64,000 nt of DNA, from contig CDMY01000302.1 in NCBI GenBank assembly GCA_001179505.1, positions 62,001 through 126,000 of the forward strand. Direction: 5' to 3'. Position numbers and translations under genes: made by a program. The notes below the pieces were generated by a model that was not told where the DNA came from, did no database searches, and worked only from the letters and a program-made list of their open reading frames with translations. Position 1 is the stretch's first letter. Every line of letters starts with the position of its first letter. Source of the DNA: Vitrella brassicaformis (taxonomy: Eukaryota; Sar; Vitrellaceae). Below are positions 1 to 9,828 of this stretch, one piece after another.

Positions 1-40
1 AATGATGTGCCTCTGTGTGTGTGTGTGTGTGTGTGTGTAG

Positions 41-372
41 CTCGTGAGGAGTTGCATCGGATGTTGAATGAGGACGAGCTGCGCGATGCGGTGCTGCTGG
101 TGTTCGCCAACAAGCAGGATCTGCCCAACGCCATGACGGCCGCCGAGGTCACCGACAAACTCCATCTCCACTCCATCAGACACCGAAACTGGTACGCACA
201 CACACGTGGATGGCCACACACGCGCAGACACACGCATCTGGTCCTCTCTCTCTCTGTCTGCGTGTTGTGTGTGACAACAAACAGGTTCATTCAGTCGACG
301 TGTGCGACGACGGGCGATGGCCTGTACGAGGGCCTCGACTGGCTCTCACGCACTCTGGCGCAAAAGAAATGA
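41..372 (+). CDS. ADP-ribosylation factor (ARF) small GTPase, 3' end
   Basis: This is the C-terminal third of an ARF-family GTPase, which recruits coats and effectors to Golgi and other membranes when GTP-bound. Two exons are visible, 41-191 and 285-372, joined in frame across a GT-AG intron (192-284); the upstream intron ends in a TG repeat and TAG at 40. The protein shows the guanine-binding motif NKQD followed by LPNAM, the conserved RHRNW at the exon junction, and the second guanine contact [16 protein letters not shown] (SA/CAT loop). It ends QKK-stop, as expected for ARF1-like proteins. The Walker A and switch regions lie outside the window to the left. The family assignment is firm; the exact ARF subtype is not determinable from this piece. 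Confidence 0.93.
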
Positions 373-2008
373 TACTAAGACATTCACACACACCTGCACA
401 CATGCATGTACGGCGGCGTGGTGCATCGTGTGTGGGTGTCTGTCTGTCTGTCTGTCTGTGTGGCTGAGTGGATGGATGAGTGAGGTGACTGACGTGTTTG
501 TGGGGGTGAGGGAGGAGGGAAGGGTGGTCGAGTGGGCGGGGCGGGCCAGTTTGATACGAATTAGCCGAGTCGCTGCCACATACTCGCCGCCACATACGTA
601 CACACATACACACACACTTCTACTGCTGCTATACATATGCATCCATTCATGCGTGAGAGCCGAAAGCCACCACACCCTCTTCTCCCTTCATCCCTCCATG
701 TGTGTATCCATCTGCCCACCGGCCTGGTTGCCTGGCTTCTTGCTTTTTCACTTGCCCTCTCCCTCTCTCTCTAGTTTCATTCCAACGTGTTGGTGTGGTG
801 TGTATTGCCTGTCTGCCTGTGCGCCTGTCTGCCCGCCTCGAGTGAGCAAAGCGTCTCTCGCAATTAAGCAGGGCGGCTGACCGATGACCGATGACCAATG
901 GATGGATGGATGAGCGACTGAGAGAGACGAGACGGGCAGATAGATGCGGGTGGTGGGGATGATGGCAGTGGAAGTCGGTGCGTTGTCTGGCAGCTAGTCC
1001 AGACGACGACTCTCTTTCTGTGTAGATGGGGAGGGAGGGAACGCACACAGTTCAGTCAGTCATCCTTTTGCCCACACACACATTGCTTTTCGGCCCACAG
1101 GCCCGTGTGCTTCCTTTGCCTTGTTGAGCACATCTCCCACCGCACAGATCGACCATCTTGTGCGGTGGTTGATGTGGGCGGCCGGCAGCAAGGGAACACA
1201 CATATCTGGACGGTGCAGGCCAGTCGGAACAGCGAGGATTGGTATTGTCAAACAGGTGCAACACGGTTGCTCGGCTACTCGTGTCGGTGTGCTTGCCGTC
1301 TGGCTTCGTGATGCTACAACCGAACCCTGCCCGAAGGTGTTCGTTTGGCGCGTCGCGATGGAGGAGGGTGAGCGAGCCACACGGATGAGGCCCACCACCG
1401 TGGGAAGGCTTGGAATGGGAGAGGGTTGTCCACACGCATCACTCACTCACTCACACACAAGCAGCTAGTGCCTTGCCCCGCACATGTTGGTTTTTTCCCC
1501 TAGCTTCGTTCGGCACTGTGCACGTAGATATACTTACAGAGAGGGAGAGAAAGGGAGAGGGGCGGCGTGTTTGATCAATCACTCATCGGTTTTGCGTCTG
1601 TCTGTCATGTATCCTTTTCCCATCCCACCACACCACACCCCACCCGTGTAATGGTGACTTTGCATTGCTGTCTGTTTTCGAGAGGGGGAGAGAGAGTTTA
1701 AGCGCATGTCTGTCTCACCCCTTGGCTTGTCTTGCCGCTGGCCTGCTGCTGTGGGCGGCCCCTCTCGCGCCAGTCTCTCTCTGTGTGTATGCCTGCCCAT
1801 CTGCCTGTCTGCCTGGCTCCCCTCCGTCGTGTGTGTGGCGCGATTTTGTATCTGCTGTCTGCCTGAATGAATGGATGGATGGATGGATGGTCGGTGTGTG
1901 CGTGTGGTGGCGTATGGATGTGACAGACAATTCGTGAAGACCCCTAGATAGATTGATGGATGGATGTCTGCTGCACGTCATGTGAGGTGATTGATGTGTA
2001 TCTCTCCG
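373..2008. other. Intergenic, low-complexity, no supported gene
   Basis: Rich in CA/TG, GGAT and CTGT microsatellite tracts. Short open frames exist between about 1,050 and 1,470 on both strands, but they show no recognisable domain, no consistent splice pattern and no bias between strands, so no gene is called. Confidence 0.6.
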
Positions 2009-2185
2009 TGTGTGTGGTGGCTGATTTGATCCCTAAATCAATGTCGATGATTTGCATATGTGCGTCAAGAGAATGTCTGTGTGCAGACAGACAGACATAT
2101 TCACATCACCATGCCACGCACAGACAGACGCATACACACGCATACAGCCGGTAGTTAGGTTGGTCACTCAGTCACAGCAGCCAGT
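2009..2185. repeat. Near-identical 180-bp direct repeat, copy 1
   Basis: This segment matches 4868-5047 with only about two substitutions and one single-base indel. Copy 2 covers the 3' flank and the last codons of the Ctr gene, so copy 1 carries a detached transporter tail (ending in GTGCCD on the minus strand) with no upstream transporter sequence. The very low divergence implies a recent duplication. Confidence 0.9.
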
Positions 2186-2599
2186 GCCCTCTTGCGACTC
2201 CTGAGCGAACGGAAAAGGGGGAGACAAAAGGCCAAGAATACACCACATGTTCGTTGGCTGTCGCCGTGACAGGACTGGTGAGACAATTGCATTTGCAAGT
2301 GTGACAAGCGATCGTGTCCATTTGTCCATCCGTTCGTTCCATGCCATGCAGGTATGTATGTTACAGCAAACGCACTGCACTCACTTGACCAAATTCACTC
2401 AATCACTCACTCACAGCAGCGGCACGAACAAGCGGACACACCAGGCAGGCAGGCATGGCTCGACATTCTCACACATCCGTCGGGCACCACCATTCTCGCG
2501 TCATGCTGATCATGCGTTCGGCGTGACCTCTCTGGGTGCGTTGGCATCTAATCACCACACACACAGACGCATTCAGACACAGGCACATACAGACTGCAT

Positions 2600-2989
2600 A
2601 GACACAAGGGTGCACGTGTCCCACCGTGCGGCACATCATATGGCGGTATCTGCACCAGGCGCTTCATGACGATCGGGTCCGCCTTGGTCTTGCCCCTGCA
2701 CCAACACGCACTCACACGCACTCAATGTCTGCGCCCGCGAGAACCACTCACCCACGCACCTGTCGCCAAGACGTTGCTCGATGAGCTCATCGTCGCCAGC
2801 AGTTTCGCAGCCGATAATGACCACGTCAGCCGAGCTGGTGGCACCGCGCACCATCCCACCGTCGTAGAGGAACGACTTGATGTCGCCAATGGTGTGGAAG
2901 CTCCCCCCGAACTGTCTTACATTGAAGCACATGGGTCCCCACTCGCCGGGACAATCATGGTACGTGAAGAAGCGTAGCTCGGCACGCAC
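2600..2989 (-). CDS. Unrecognised protein, partial gene of at least two exons
   Basis: On the minus strand, an exon at about 2989-2765 reads through residues such as ELRFFTYHDCPGEWGPMCF and GGMVRGATSSADVVIIG, ending RLGD plus two bases at a GT donor. A following exon begins after a TTGGTGCAG acceptor and joins in frame as GKTKADPIVMKRLVQIPPYD. The aromatic-rich composition and exact phase match argue for real coding sequence. Directly upstream of the first exon there is an in-frame stop, so the start exon is either farther upstream or lost. No family is recognised. It lies among broken genes, so it may itself be a remnant. Confidence 0.4.
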
Positions 2990-3106
2990 AACTGGCCGCG
3001 GTCAGCTCAGCCAACGCCGCCAACACTGCAAACACTGCCAACGCTTCTTCTCTTCCATCTCCTTCCCCTTCCTCTCGCGAGCTTTTGGGAACTCTCGCGC
3101 AGAAGT

Positions 3107-3660
3107 GTGAGAGAGCAGCCCAAAAGCGTTGAGTCGCCCTGGATGGGTTCTGGTTTCTCGGGTTGTTCTCCTCCCCAGACGATAACATTTCACCTCCATG
3201 TTATCCTCTCCGAGGATCAGCGTTCCGAGTGGATTTTCGGGGAGGAGCCTGTTGAGCATTGGGAAGTGGATTACCCGAGCACGCGCACTCTCCAGACGTT
3301 GCGCTGGAAACGGGAGGTGAGGCTATGGTGGAACAATATTGGACCGCGAGATTGGGATTTTCGCTCATACGAGATTGACTTCTATAATTAAGAAGAAGCC
3401 ATACCTGCGAGGTGAGTATGCCTGTAGTGAAGGAGCGTCTTTCTGCGCGAGTGCGTGTGTATTGCGGTTGTATGTGTGTCTGTTTGTGGGCAGAAACTAC
3501 AACATCCCCATACACGAAGTCTTCACCAATCTTTGCACCACTCGACTGGCTGGCACACGAAACCGGCCCCTCAAGTTCGAATGCCGACGTACGCACGCAC
3601 TTGCGGAAAGAGAGCATCGACACACTGCCTTGTGTGTGCTGTAGGAGGACGTCGGATCAT
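3107..3660 (+). pseudogene. Broken copy A of an unrecognised gene (family Q)
   Basis: The plus strand reads a tryptophan-rich stretch (HLHVILSEDQRSEWIF, VEHWEVDYPSTRTL, RLWWNNIGPRDWDF), then meets TAA at 3389-3391 just before a GAGGTGAGTAT donor. The intron acceptor GTGGGCAG is followed by a second exon reading NYNIPIHEVF and NRPLKFECRRTHALAERE. An inverted homolog at 43190-43925 has GAT-GGT where this copy has AAT-TAA, which shows that the stop is derived. Similarity to the homolog continues a few codons into a third exon and is then lost at the edge of the minisatellite. The function of the family is not recognised. Confidence 0.6.
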
Positions 3661-3687
3661 CGAGGCACCAGCCCTAGCCCCACGCGG

Positions 3688-3830
3688 AGGGCAGGCGGGC
3701 CCCGCCCGACAGCCCGAACCCAGAGAGCGGGCGAGCCCCGCCGCACCGCCCGAACCCAGAGAGCGGGCGAGCCCCGCCGGACCGCCCGAATTCAGAGGGC
3801 GGGCGAGCCCCGTCGTGTCACAGCCCGACG
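3688..3830. repeat. GC-rich minisatellite, about three 36-bp units
   Basis: Units of about 36 bp containing GAACCCAGAGAGCGGGCGAG recur at near-perfect spacing, with a degenerate half unit on the left and a diverged unit on the right. A multiple of three is preserved, so both strands stay open, giving a 12-residue repeat such as ARTQRAGEPRRT. It sits exactly where homology between the family-Q copies ends and between two broken genes. Confidence 0.85.
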
Positions 3831-3889
3831 CCGAAGAAAGCCCGCTCGAAGAGCCAGATCTGAGATAATGCATATACACGTATGTATAG

Positions 3890-4781
3890 CCGTATGATAA
3901 ACGCCTTGCACGCACGTATGGTACACTGGACGGACAATGGACGAATCTCAATGAAGGCACAAACGCATTTCTCCCTCTCGCCTTCTTGTCCATCCATTCG
4001 CCCTTGTTGAGTCGCATTTGGACATCAACAGTCGTCCGCACCCCGCTCAACATCGATGAGTACCTACACACACACACACACGCACACACACACACACACG
4101 GACACAGGGGGCACATGTGTTGATCGTATACATGAGTGCTGTCGGGTACGGTACCGTTTGAGGTGGACGAGGAGCAGCGTGGGCACGTGTGTGATGGACA
4201 GCTGCTTGGTCGCCTGCACGGGCACATCAGATACACACATGCGCACCTGTACCTCCTCTGTCTGTTCCGCGTGAGGGCGTACCCGTCTCTTCTGTTTGCA
4301 GACCTCACAGAAGTAGTGCTGGTGGCCGGGCTGCACCAACCGTACACACACACATCCATCCATCCATCCACGGACACGCGCATCGCTCTGTTTCGTTGCT
4401 GACCTGTCCGAGTATCTCTTCGTCGAAGAAGCTCTCCACACACGTGTGAAGCGACAAACGCGGCGCCTAACACACACACGCACACACATGGATGGATGGA
4501 TATGGGCACACGAAAAGGATGAGCATCCTTCGTTCACACACACGTAGTTACCCGTTCGAGGGGCAGCGACAAGTCGAAGAAGGGGTCGAATGTGTCGCTG
4601 GTGGTCCCGCACATGGTGCACTTGACGCGCGAACGGAGCTGCAGGTACACACACACAAGAGGAAGAGACGAATGGACAGGAGGGTATTGTTGTGGGTGTG
4701 CGTGGGTACCTGTCCCGAGAAGGTCTCTGCGATGAGGGTGTTGTTGCTCTCGAGGAAGTGGCTCCACCAACGCTCGGCTGC
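3890..4781 (-). pseudogene. Internal fragment of a ubiquitin-specific protease (USP/UBP)
   Basis: Six short minus-strand exons resemble the middle of a USP catalytic domain. The first (4781-4710) reads WWSHFLESNNTLIAETFSGQ. The next carries a zinc knuckle CTMCG followed by TFDPFFDLSLPLE, then SFFDEEILGQ, then the second knuckle FCEVCKQKRR, then LSITHVPTLLLVHLKR, and finally YSSMLSGVRTTVDVQ. These are the signature order of the fingers and palm of USPs. The catalytic Cys box, which should lie upstream, is absent: the next sequence is a repeat and then the Ctr gene. The His box, which should follow HLKR, is also absent: the frame runs into the minisatellite. It is therefore best read as a fragment without a complete active site. 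Confidence 0.75.
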
Positions 4782-4867
4782 CTGCACAACCGTCACACGC
4801 ATACACACACACACGTGTTCATTGACGTTCCTCTCCCTCTTTCCCTCTCTCTCTCTCCCTCGCTCTA

Positions 4868-5047
4868 TGTGTGTGTGGTGGTTGATTTGATCCCTAAATC
4901 AATGTCGATGATTTGCATATGTGCGTCAAGAGAATGTCTGTGTGCAGACAGACAGACATATTCACATCACCATACCACGCACAGACAGACGCATACACAC
5001 GCATACAGCCGGTTAGTTAGGTTGGTCACTCAGTCACAGCAGCCAGT
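4868..5047. repeat. Near-identical 180-bp direct repeat, copy 2
   Basis: Partner of 2009-2185. It overlaps the final codons and 3' flank of the Ctr gene and separates that gene from the USP fragment, which is missing its 5' part at this point. Confidence 0.9.
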
Positions 5048-5776
5048 CCCTAACGCCCCGCCCTGCTCCTTCTTGCCCTTGGATGAGGGCGGCTCGCGAA
5101 GTGCGTCGGTGAAGAGCGCCACGCCCATCACCAGACCGCCCACGACAGCAAAGAACAACCCCTGCACACACAGAGAATGCAGCCGCATGAATCTCGGCCA
5201 TACGTCGGTATGTCTGTGTGCGATTGGCGAGCGCACCACTTCGAAGAGCATGGCGATGAGCATAAGGCCATAATCGAGAGAGAATGATAACGCCGCCAGA
5301 CCCGCTCTCACACAGTGCTTCATTGCCACCGGTCGTGGGCCGCCTCCCGTCAGCTCCCACCAGGTCTCCAGCCGCCCTCTGTACAGCCGCAGAAACACCG
5401 ACGCCATCCCGGCAGCAAAGATTATCAGACACGCACCCAAATACTGCCAGACAGACACGGACCCAAATACTACAGACATGTGCGGCGAGATCTGTCCATT
5501 TGCGTGTGTGTGTTGGCTGACCTCTCCAGTGTTGTTCGTCTGCCAGAAGGAGAAGAGTATGGTGTTCTGGACACTCATGTGGAATGTCATCGAGTGGTGC
5601 TGGTGGTGGCTGCTGTGGTCGTCCGGCTGGTGGGGGTGATGCAACCTGTCAGCATCTGAAAGGCCTCGCCTCTCTTCGGTGTTGTGATCTGACGATGAAT
5701 TGTTTCCTCTCTCGGCCCTCAGATGCACCACATGGCACAGCACACTCGCCGCATACATCCAATGACGAGAATGCAT
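5030..5776 (-). CDS. Ctr-family copper transporter
   Basis: Ctr proteins are trimeric high-affinity Cu(I) importers. The predicted N-terminus is His-rich with methionines (HHPHQPDDHSSHHQHHSMTF) and runs into a first membrane segment at MSVQNTILFSFW. Two introns with consensus ends (about 5523-5460 and 5237-5170) separate this from YLGACLIIFAAGMASVFLRL, then SFSLDYGLMLIAMLFEV carrying the family Met motif of TM2, and TM3 GLFFAVVGGLVMGVALF with the GxxxG packing motif. It ends GTGCCD-stop with an adjacent Cys pair near the end, as seen in Ctr tails. The start at MHSRHWMY is chosen because it lies 65 bp from the divergent gene's ATG; a later ATG is possible. A decayed copy is at 54598-54738. Confidence 0.82.
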   Translation of the reverse strand: MHSRHWMYAASVLCHVVHLRAERGNNSSSDHNTEERRGLSDADRLHHPHQPDDHSSHHQHHSMTFHMSVQNTILFSFWQTNNTGEVSQHTHANGQISPHMSVVFGSVSVWQYLGACLIIFAAGMASVFLRLYRGRLETWWELTGGGPRPVAMKHCVRAGLAALSFSLDYGLMLIAMLFEVVRSPIAHRHTDVWPRFMRLHSLCVQGLFFAVVGGLVMGVALFTDALREPPSSKGKKEQGGALGTGCCD

Positions 5777-5841
5777 CTTGGCGGATCTGCAGCATTTACA
5801 AGCTCGCAAGGCCGGGGAAGTGCGGGAATCGCCGTCCACAA

Positions 5842-7171
5842 ATGTCCACCGCCTTGGCTGCCCGCCGCCTGCTGGCGCCTCATCGATCCATTGCGGCCGC
5901 CGCCAGGATTCCTTTTCGCTGCCGTTCCTCGCCATTTCTGCCTCATCCCGTGATTTCATCCATGCAGGCGGGCCTCGCTGTCGCCTCTCGTCATGTATTG
6001 GGCTCCCACCGGTCCCCTGCGCTCGCCGCCACCGCCTCCCCCTCTCCCTACGCCACCCAATTCCAGCAGCGGCTTGTGCATCGACGGCTCCTCACAAGCC
6101 CTGCTGCTGACATTCTTCTGCAGCGATGGGAGAAGAAGAGATATCGGCTCGTCAGCAACTGTGGCGTGCAGTGTGTGATGGATCTGCTGAGGAACTGGTT
6201 TGAGGTGCAGAGGACCTACGAGTTCGCCCATGCTGACCTTGCCGTGCGGCCCTTTGGTGTGGGTGAGGACCTGTGGCTGCCGGTGCAAGTGAAGACGTGC
6301 AAGCAGAAAAGTAGCAGCGGCGGTCGCGCTTGGTTCTTTCACCTTGTTCAGCAGTACGCCGGCATGCCCGTCGTCTGTGTGGCTCTGCGAGAGTATCGCA
6401 TCTGGTGCTACGACGGATCCATGCTGAAGGAAGAAGGCGGCAAGTCGGGTCATATTGCCATCTCTGAGAACGGCAAGTGGGACCATGAGAAATTTCGATG
6501 CTCAGCGACGCTTGAGGGCCAGGAATCTCTGGCACATAAGCTGCTGCTGGCCTATCATGACACCGCATTTATCAAGGACTCGCTGGGGAACATCATGAGG
6601 CAGCGGTCTGAGACCCATCAGAAGGGCGAGGAATCCGTTGCCGCATGGGCCCCTTTGCTGTCTGCTGCTGGTATGGACATCCGTCCACGCCAGCTCCGCT
6701 ACGAGGACACGCCTGTCGATGCCGTCTGGCGGTGGAATGGGAAGAAATTCCTCGTTCAGCACAAACAAGCTGTCCTTCACTCCGGGGTCAAGGACGGCTC
6801 ATATTGTTGTCCTTCAGAAGAGTGCCGGCAGGAAGGGAGCACGTCTCACAATTCAGCTGTACGAGGAACAAGACTTTGATTTGCTCGCCGTCTCTGTGCC
6901 TGGTGATCGCTATTTTTATCTCATTCCCACGGAGGTGCTGGTGCAAAGGGGGAAGGTGAGGGGAAATGGAGAGAGACGCAAGTGCAGCGGCTCGTCATTG
7001 TACCTGTGGACCCCAGAAGCACAGGTCATGCAGAAACGCAAAGAGGAGAACGGGTGCAGAGGAAGAAAGGCTGATTTCTGGGCGAGCGAGTATTTGATTG
7101 ACACATGTGCGGACGATGGCCGAGTGGGGAGGCTGCATGCTATCCTTGAGGGCGCCAAGTGCTCGAAATGA
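5842..7171 (+). pseudogene. Double PD-(D/E)XK-like nuclease-fold protein, copy A, frameshifted
   Basis: The protein starts with an Arg/Ala/Ser-rich leader (RRLLAPHRSIAAAARIPF) that resembles an organelle transit peptide. A first domain has ADLAVRPFGVGEDLWLPVQV-K-T, the spacing of a D...QxK nuclease core, followed by GMPVVCVALREYRIWCYDG. A second similar unit reads TPVDAVWRWNGKKFLVQHK. After 6804 the frame changes: copy B has two extra bases here, so copy A lost 2 bp, and the downstream part (QDFDLLAVSVPGDRYFYLIP, then FWASEYLIDTCADDGRVG) continues in another frame to TGA at 7171. No intron is evident. The nuclease assignment is inferred from the motif pattern. The gene is divergent from the Ctr gene with 65 bp between starts. 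Confidence 0.7.
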
Positions 7172-7838
7172 CGTGACAGGACGGCTGGATGCCTGTGTGT
7201 GCCCGCCTTTTTCAATGAATCCATGTGTCGAGTATGCCAGTGGCCACTCCCCCGCCCATCTACACACATCCACCCATATTCGCATGTGACTGAAAGCCAT
7301 CATAGACAAGCACAAATTGGACAAACAAGCACAGAGATCTTGTTGAAAAATTGGGTGTGGTGTGGATGATTCGTTCACACAGGGTGGTTCAGGTGGTTGC
7401 ATGGAGGCTTATGTGCATGCACACGTGTGTGCGAGTGTTGGCATACAAAAAAGACAGACAGACCTGTGTATGCATACGGTGCCGAAAGCGCAGAAGGGAC
7501 TCGTTGATTTATCTATTCATATTCATCTTTCCACCGGAGAGTCTGTCTGTCTATCTGTCTGTCGAGCACATCAACACACTGTCTGCGATGCATGTGTGTC
7601 GAGAACCATCCACCCACCCACCCAAACATCCACCCACACATCCAGCCGAGCCCTTTGTATGCACGTATCACACATCATGTCATCCTCCCACCCTCCTAAT
7701 TCGCCTCATCGTCCAGCAAGCCCGCAGACTGCGTCAGACCCTCTTCTATCATCGGCTTATCATCGTAGCCAGTGAAGGCCTTGAGCATCTGACGCCACGT
7801 CAGCAGCTCGACAGAGAGGTGCTCGTACCTCCCTGTCC
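7172..7838. other. 3' flank duplicated at 52.5-53.1 kb
   Basis: No gene is supported. From about 7,360 to 7,690 the sequence matches, inverted, the stretch at about 52,480-52,790 (shared landmarks include a ggtgg-tgcatggaggc stretch and CCAC-repeat tracts). The duplicated block therefore extends beyond the nuclease-like gene. Confidence 0.6.
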
Positions 7839-7963
7839 TCACTGTTGAGATGATAGTTCCTCCTCCTGCTGGCGCCTCAGAGATCTCTGCTGCTCTCCGA
7901 TCTCCTGTGCCATTTTGAGCGTGGTAACCCAGTCCAATAACTTCTAGTCCTTGGTCACGGCGT
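7839..7963 (-). pseudogene. Degenerate copy of coiled-coil terminal exon (copy 3)
   Basis: On the minus strand, after the same CGCTGCAG acceptor as the intact gene, the frame opens DAVTKD and stops at once. Farther on, the reading QRSLRRQQEEELSSQQ-stop matches the end of the intact terminal exon at 8891-9051. The preceding intron sequence (7964-8060) is almost identical to 9052-9146. It is a tandem copy that decayed by an early stop and internal loss. Confidence 0.65.
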
Positions 7964-8532
7964 CTGCAGCGCACACGCACACACACACAGACAAAGACAC
8001 CCATGTGGCACGGTAGGTGAATCGCCGGGTCGCTTTCTTCCTTCCTCTCTGTCGTCATGTGTGTGTGTGTGTGTGGTTCTCCCTCCCTCTGTGTGTGTGG
8101 GCGGTGCATGCGAACCAGGGGGCGGTGTGCAGTAATGTGTTTGGTACAGCGGGGTGAGTTGCTGTGTGTTCGCTAGAATGAGCTGGTCGGTCGACAGAAG
8201 GCGCTGTGTGAGCCGTGCATGGCTGCTGGTGCACTCGATTGGACGGCGTACTTGGTCTGCTTTTGTCGGTCGGCACAGCTGCGAGTACTGGTGGCGCAGA
8301 ACTGGAGGCGGGCACACACACCGTCAAAGTTCCGTGCAACAGCTCTCTTCCTCGCGCACCCTATCTCCTTGTCTCGCGCATTTCAAAGGATGCCCATCAA
8401 TCAGCGTAGCCGGTGATGGATGGCTAGTTGGCTGGCCCTGAGCATCACACACGGCTTCGTTCAGCAGCTCGACAGAGATGACATTGTGTGTGCTTCTGCC
8501 CACCTGTCTGTCTGTCTGTCTGTCTGTTGTCG

Positions 8533-8865
8533 TCACTGTTGAGATGATGCTTCCTCCTCCTGCTGGCGCCGTAGAAGATTCTCATCCTAACGGACTTCCC
8601 ATATCTTTCTGACCTGGTTCATACGGCGGAAGACGTCCTCCCTCAGCTCCTTCAAGTCCTCCACGCTCATGGTCTCCGAGAAACCTGTCTGGTACATTAA
8701 GTGAATTAGCCTATCAGTCGAGTCCATGCGCCGCTCGAGGAGGATGAGAGTTTTTTCGTCCTTCTCCTGCTCGATCTGCTGCTTCAGTTCTCCCCACTGT
8801 TCCCACAGCTCCTTGACCTTTCTGTCCAGGTCGACAGAGATGACATTGTGTGTGCTTCTGCCCAC
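8533..8865 (-). pseudogene. Tandem copy of coiled-coil terminal module (copy 2), with internal stop
   Basis: An open reading frame on the minus strand encodes a strongly charged coiled coil (KVKELWEQWGELKQQIEQEK, LKELREDVFRRMNQV) and stops at TAG 8587-8589. In the same frame, immediately beyond that stop, it reads DENLLRRQQEEASSQQ-stop, the end of the terminal exon of the neighbouring gene. This is therefore a second copy of the same module, truncated by one nonsense codon or used as an alternative end. A flanking stretch (8467-8525) is repeated at 8829-8884. Confidence 0.6.
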
Positions 8866-8890
8866 CTGTCTGTCTGTCTGTCTGTTGTTG

Positions 8891-9828
8891 TCACTGTTGA
8901 GATGATTGCTCCTGCTGGCGCCTCAGAAAGTCCTGCTCATCCCCGAGCTCCTTTATCTGCATCATCTGGTTGAACAAGCGGCGGTTGTCCTCCTTCATAT
9001 GGAATAAGCTCTCCTGGAGGAGCGCCTTCAAGTCCGCCTTGGTCGCGGCCTCTGCAGCGCACACGCACACACACACAGACAAAGACACCCATGTGGCACG
9101 GTAGGTGAATCGCCGGGTCGCTTTCTTCCTTCCTCTCTGTCGTCATGTGTGTGCATTTCTCTTCTCTTCACATGCATGTGTGTGTCGTTCTCTCTCCCTC
9201 CCTCCCTCCCTCCCTGTGTGTGGGCGGTGCGTGCGTACCAGGGCGAAATGTGGAGAAGAGTGCTTGGTCTATCGCATTGAGTCGCTTATCGATCGACACA
9301 ATGAGCTGCGTGAGGCTGTTGATGAGCGTTAAAGTCTCTTTGTCCTCAGGCTGCTTAAGCGCGAGATCGAACTGCTGCGACAGTTCTGCCTTCTCTTGGT
9401 CCAGCGCCGCCTTCTCTTCCCGAAGCTCCCTGATGAGACTGTCCAGCTTCGCAGGGGGGGCGGTATCGGCGTCATTGGTCACCTGCACCCCCCACCACAC
9501 ACACATTCAGGTGCCTGCGTCAGTCATCGGCCGCCTTGTTGCCTCCCACCCTCTCCCACCGACCCACCATGAGTGCAGTGGAGCCACGGGGCCGCCGGCG
9601 TCGATGGGAAGTGGACGAAGATGACTGCACCATGACGGTAGGCAGAGGCAGGGCGGCCATCCACTCAGTCGGCTCGGCTCGCCGCACGTCCAGCTGCTGC
9701 TGCTGGCCAGCAGAGTGGGCACCAACATGCTGCAGGTGGCGGACGGCATGGCCCAGGGGAGGCACAAATGCGACGACGGCACTTATCCATACTCCCATCA
9801 CCAGCAGCAGAATCACCATCAGCAGCAT
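8891..9828 (-). CDS. Membrane-anchored coiled-coil protein, unrecognised
   Basis: Three exons (9828-9568, 9482-9239, 9051-8891) join in frame to give 221 residues. The N-terminus is a signal anchor or signal peptide (MLLMVILLLVMGVWISAVVA), followed by a polar linker with RHRRRRPR. Exon 2 and exon 3 form heptad-rich coiled coils (LIRELREEKAALDQEKAELS; KADLKALLQESLFHMKEDN), ending RRQQEQSSQQ-stop. All junctions are GT-AG with TG-rich introns. A short upstream exon is possible because a TTTGTAG acceptor lies just before the ATG. No family is recognised. The terminal exon has been duplicated twice downstream (8533-8865 and 7839-7963), each copy being degenerate. Confidence 0.65.

Noticed and set aside
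287-1048. Many open frames reading CVCVC, THTHTH, LSLSLS or RERERE
   Set aside because: These are translations of TG, CA, TC and GA microsatellites and occur in every intron; not proteins.
1052-1468. Overlapping open frames on both strands as a possible gene
   Set aside because: No domain, no splice support and equal openness on both strands; no homology seen to other parts of the window.
2009-5047. Long terminal repeats of a retroelement
   Set aside because: The 180-bp repeats lack TG...CA ends and target-site duplications that I can see, and enclose no gag/pol-like coding sequence.
6918-7171. An intron at the end of nuclease-like copy A (GTGAGGGG donor near 6955)
   Set aside because: The frame is open through the supposed intron and the protein sequence there is conserved in copy B, so continuous coding is simpler.
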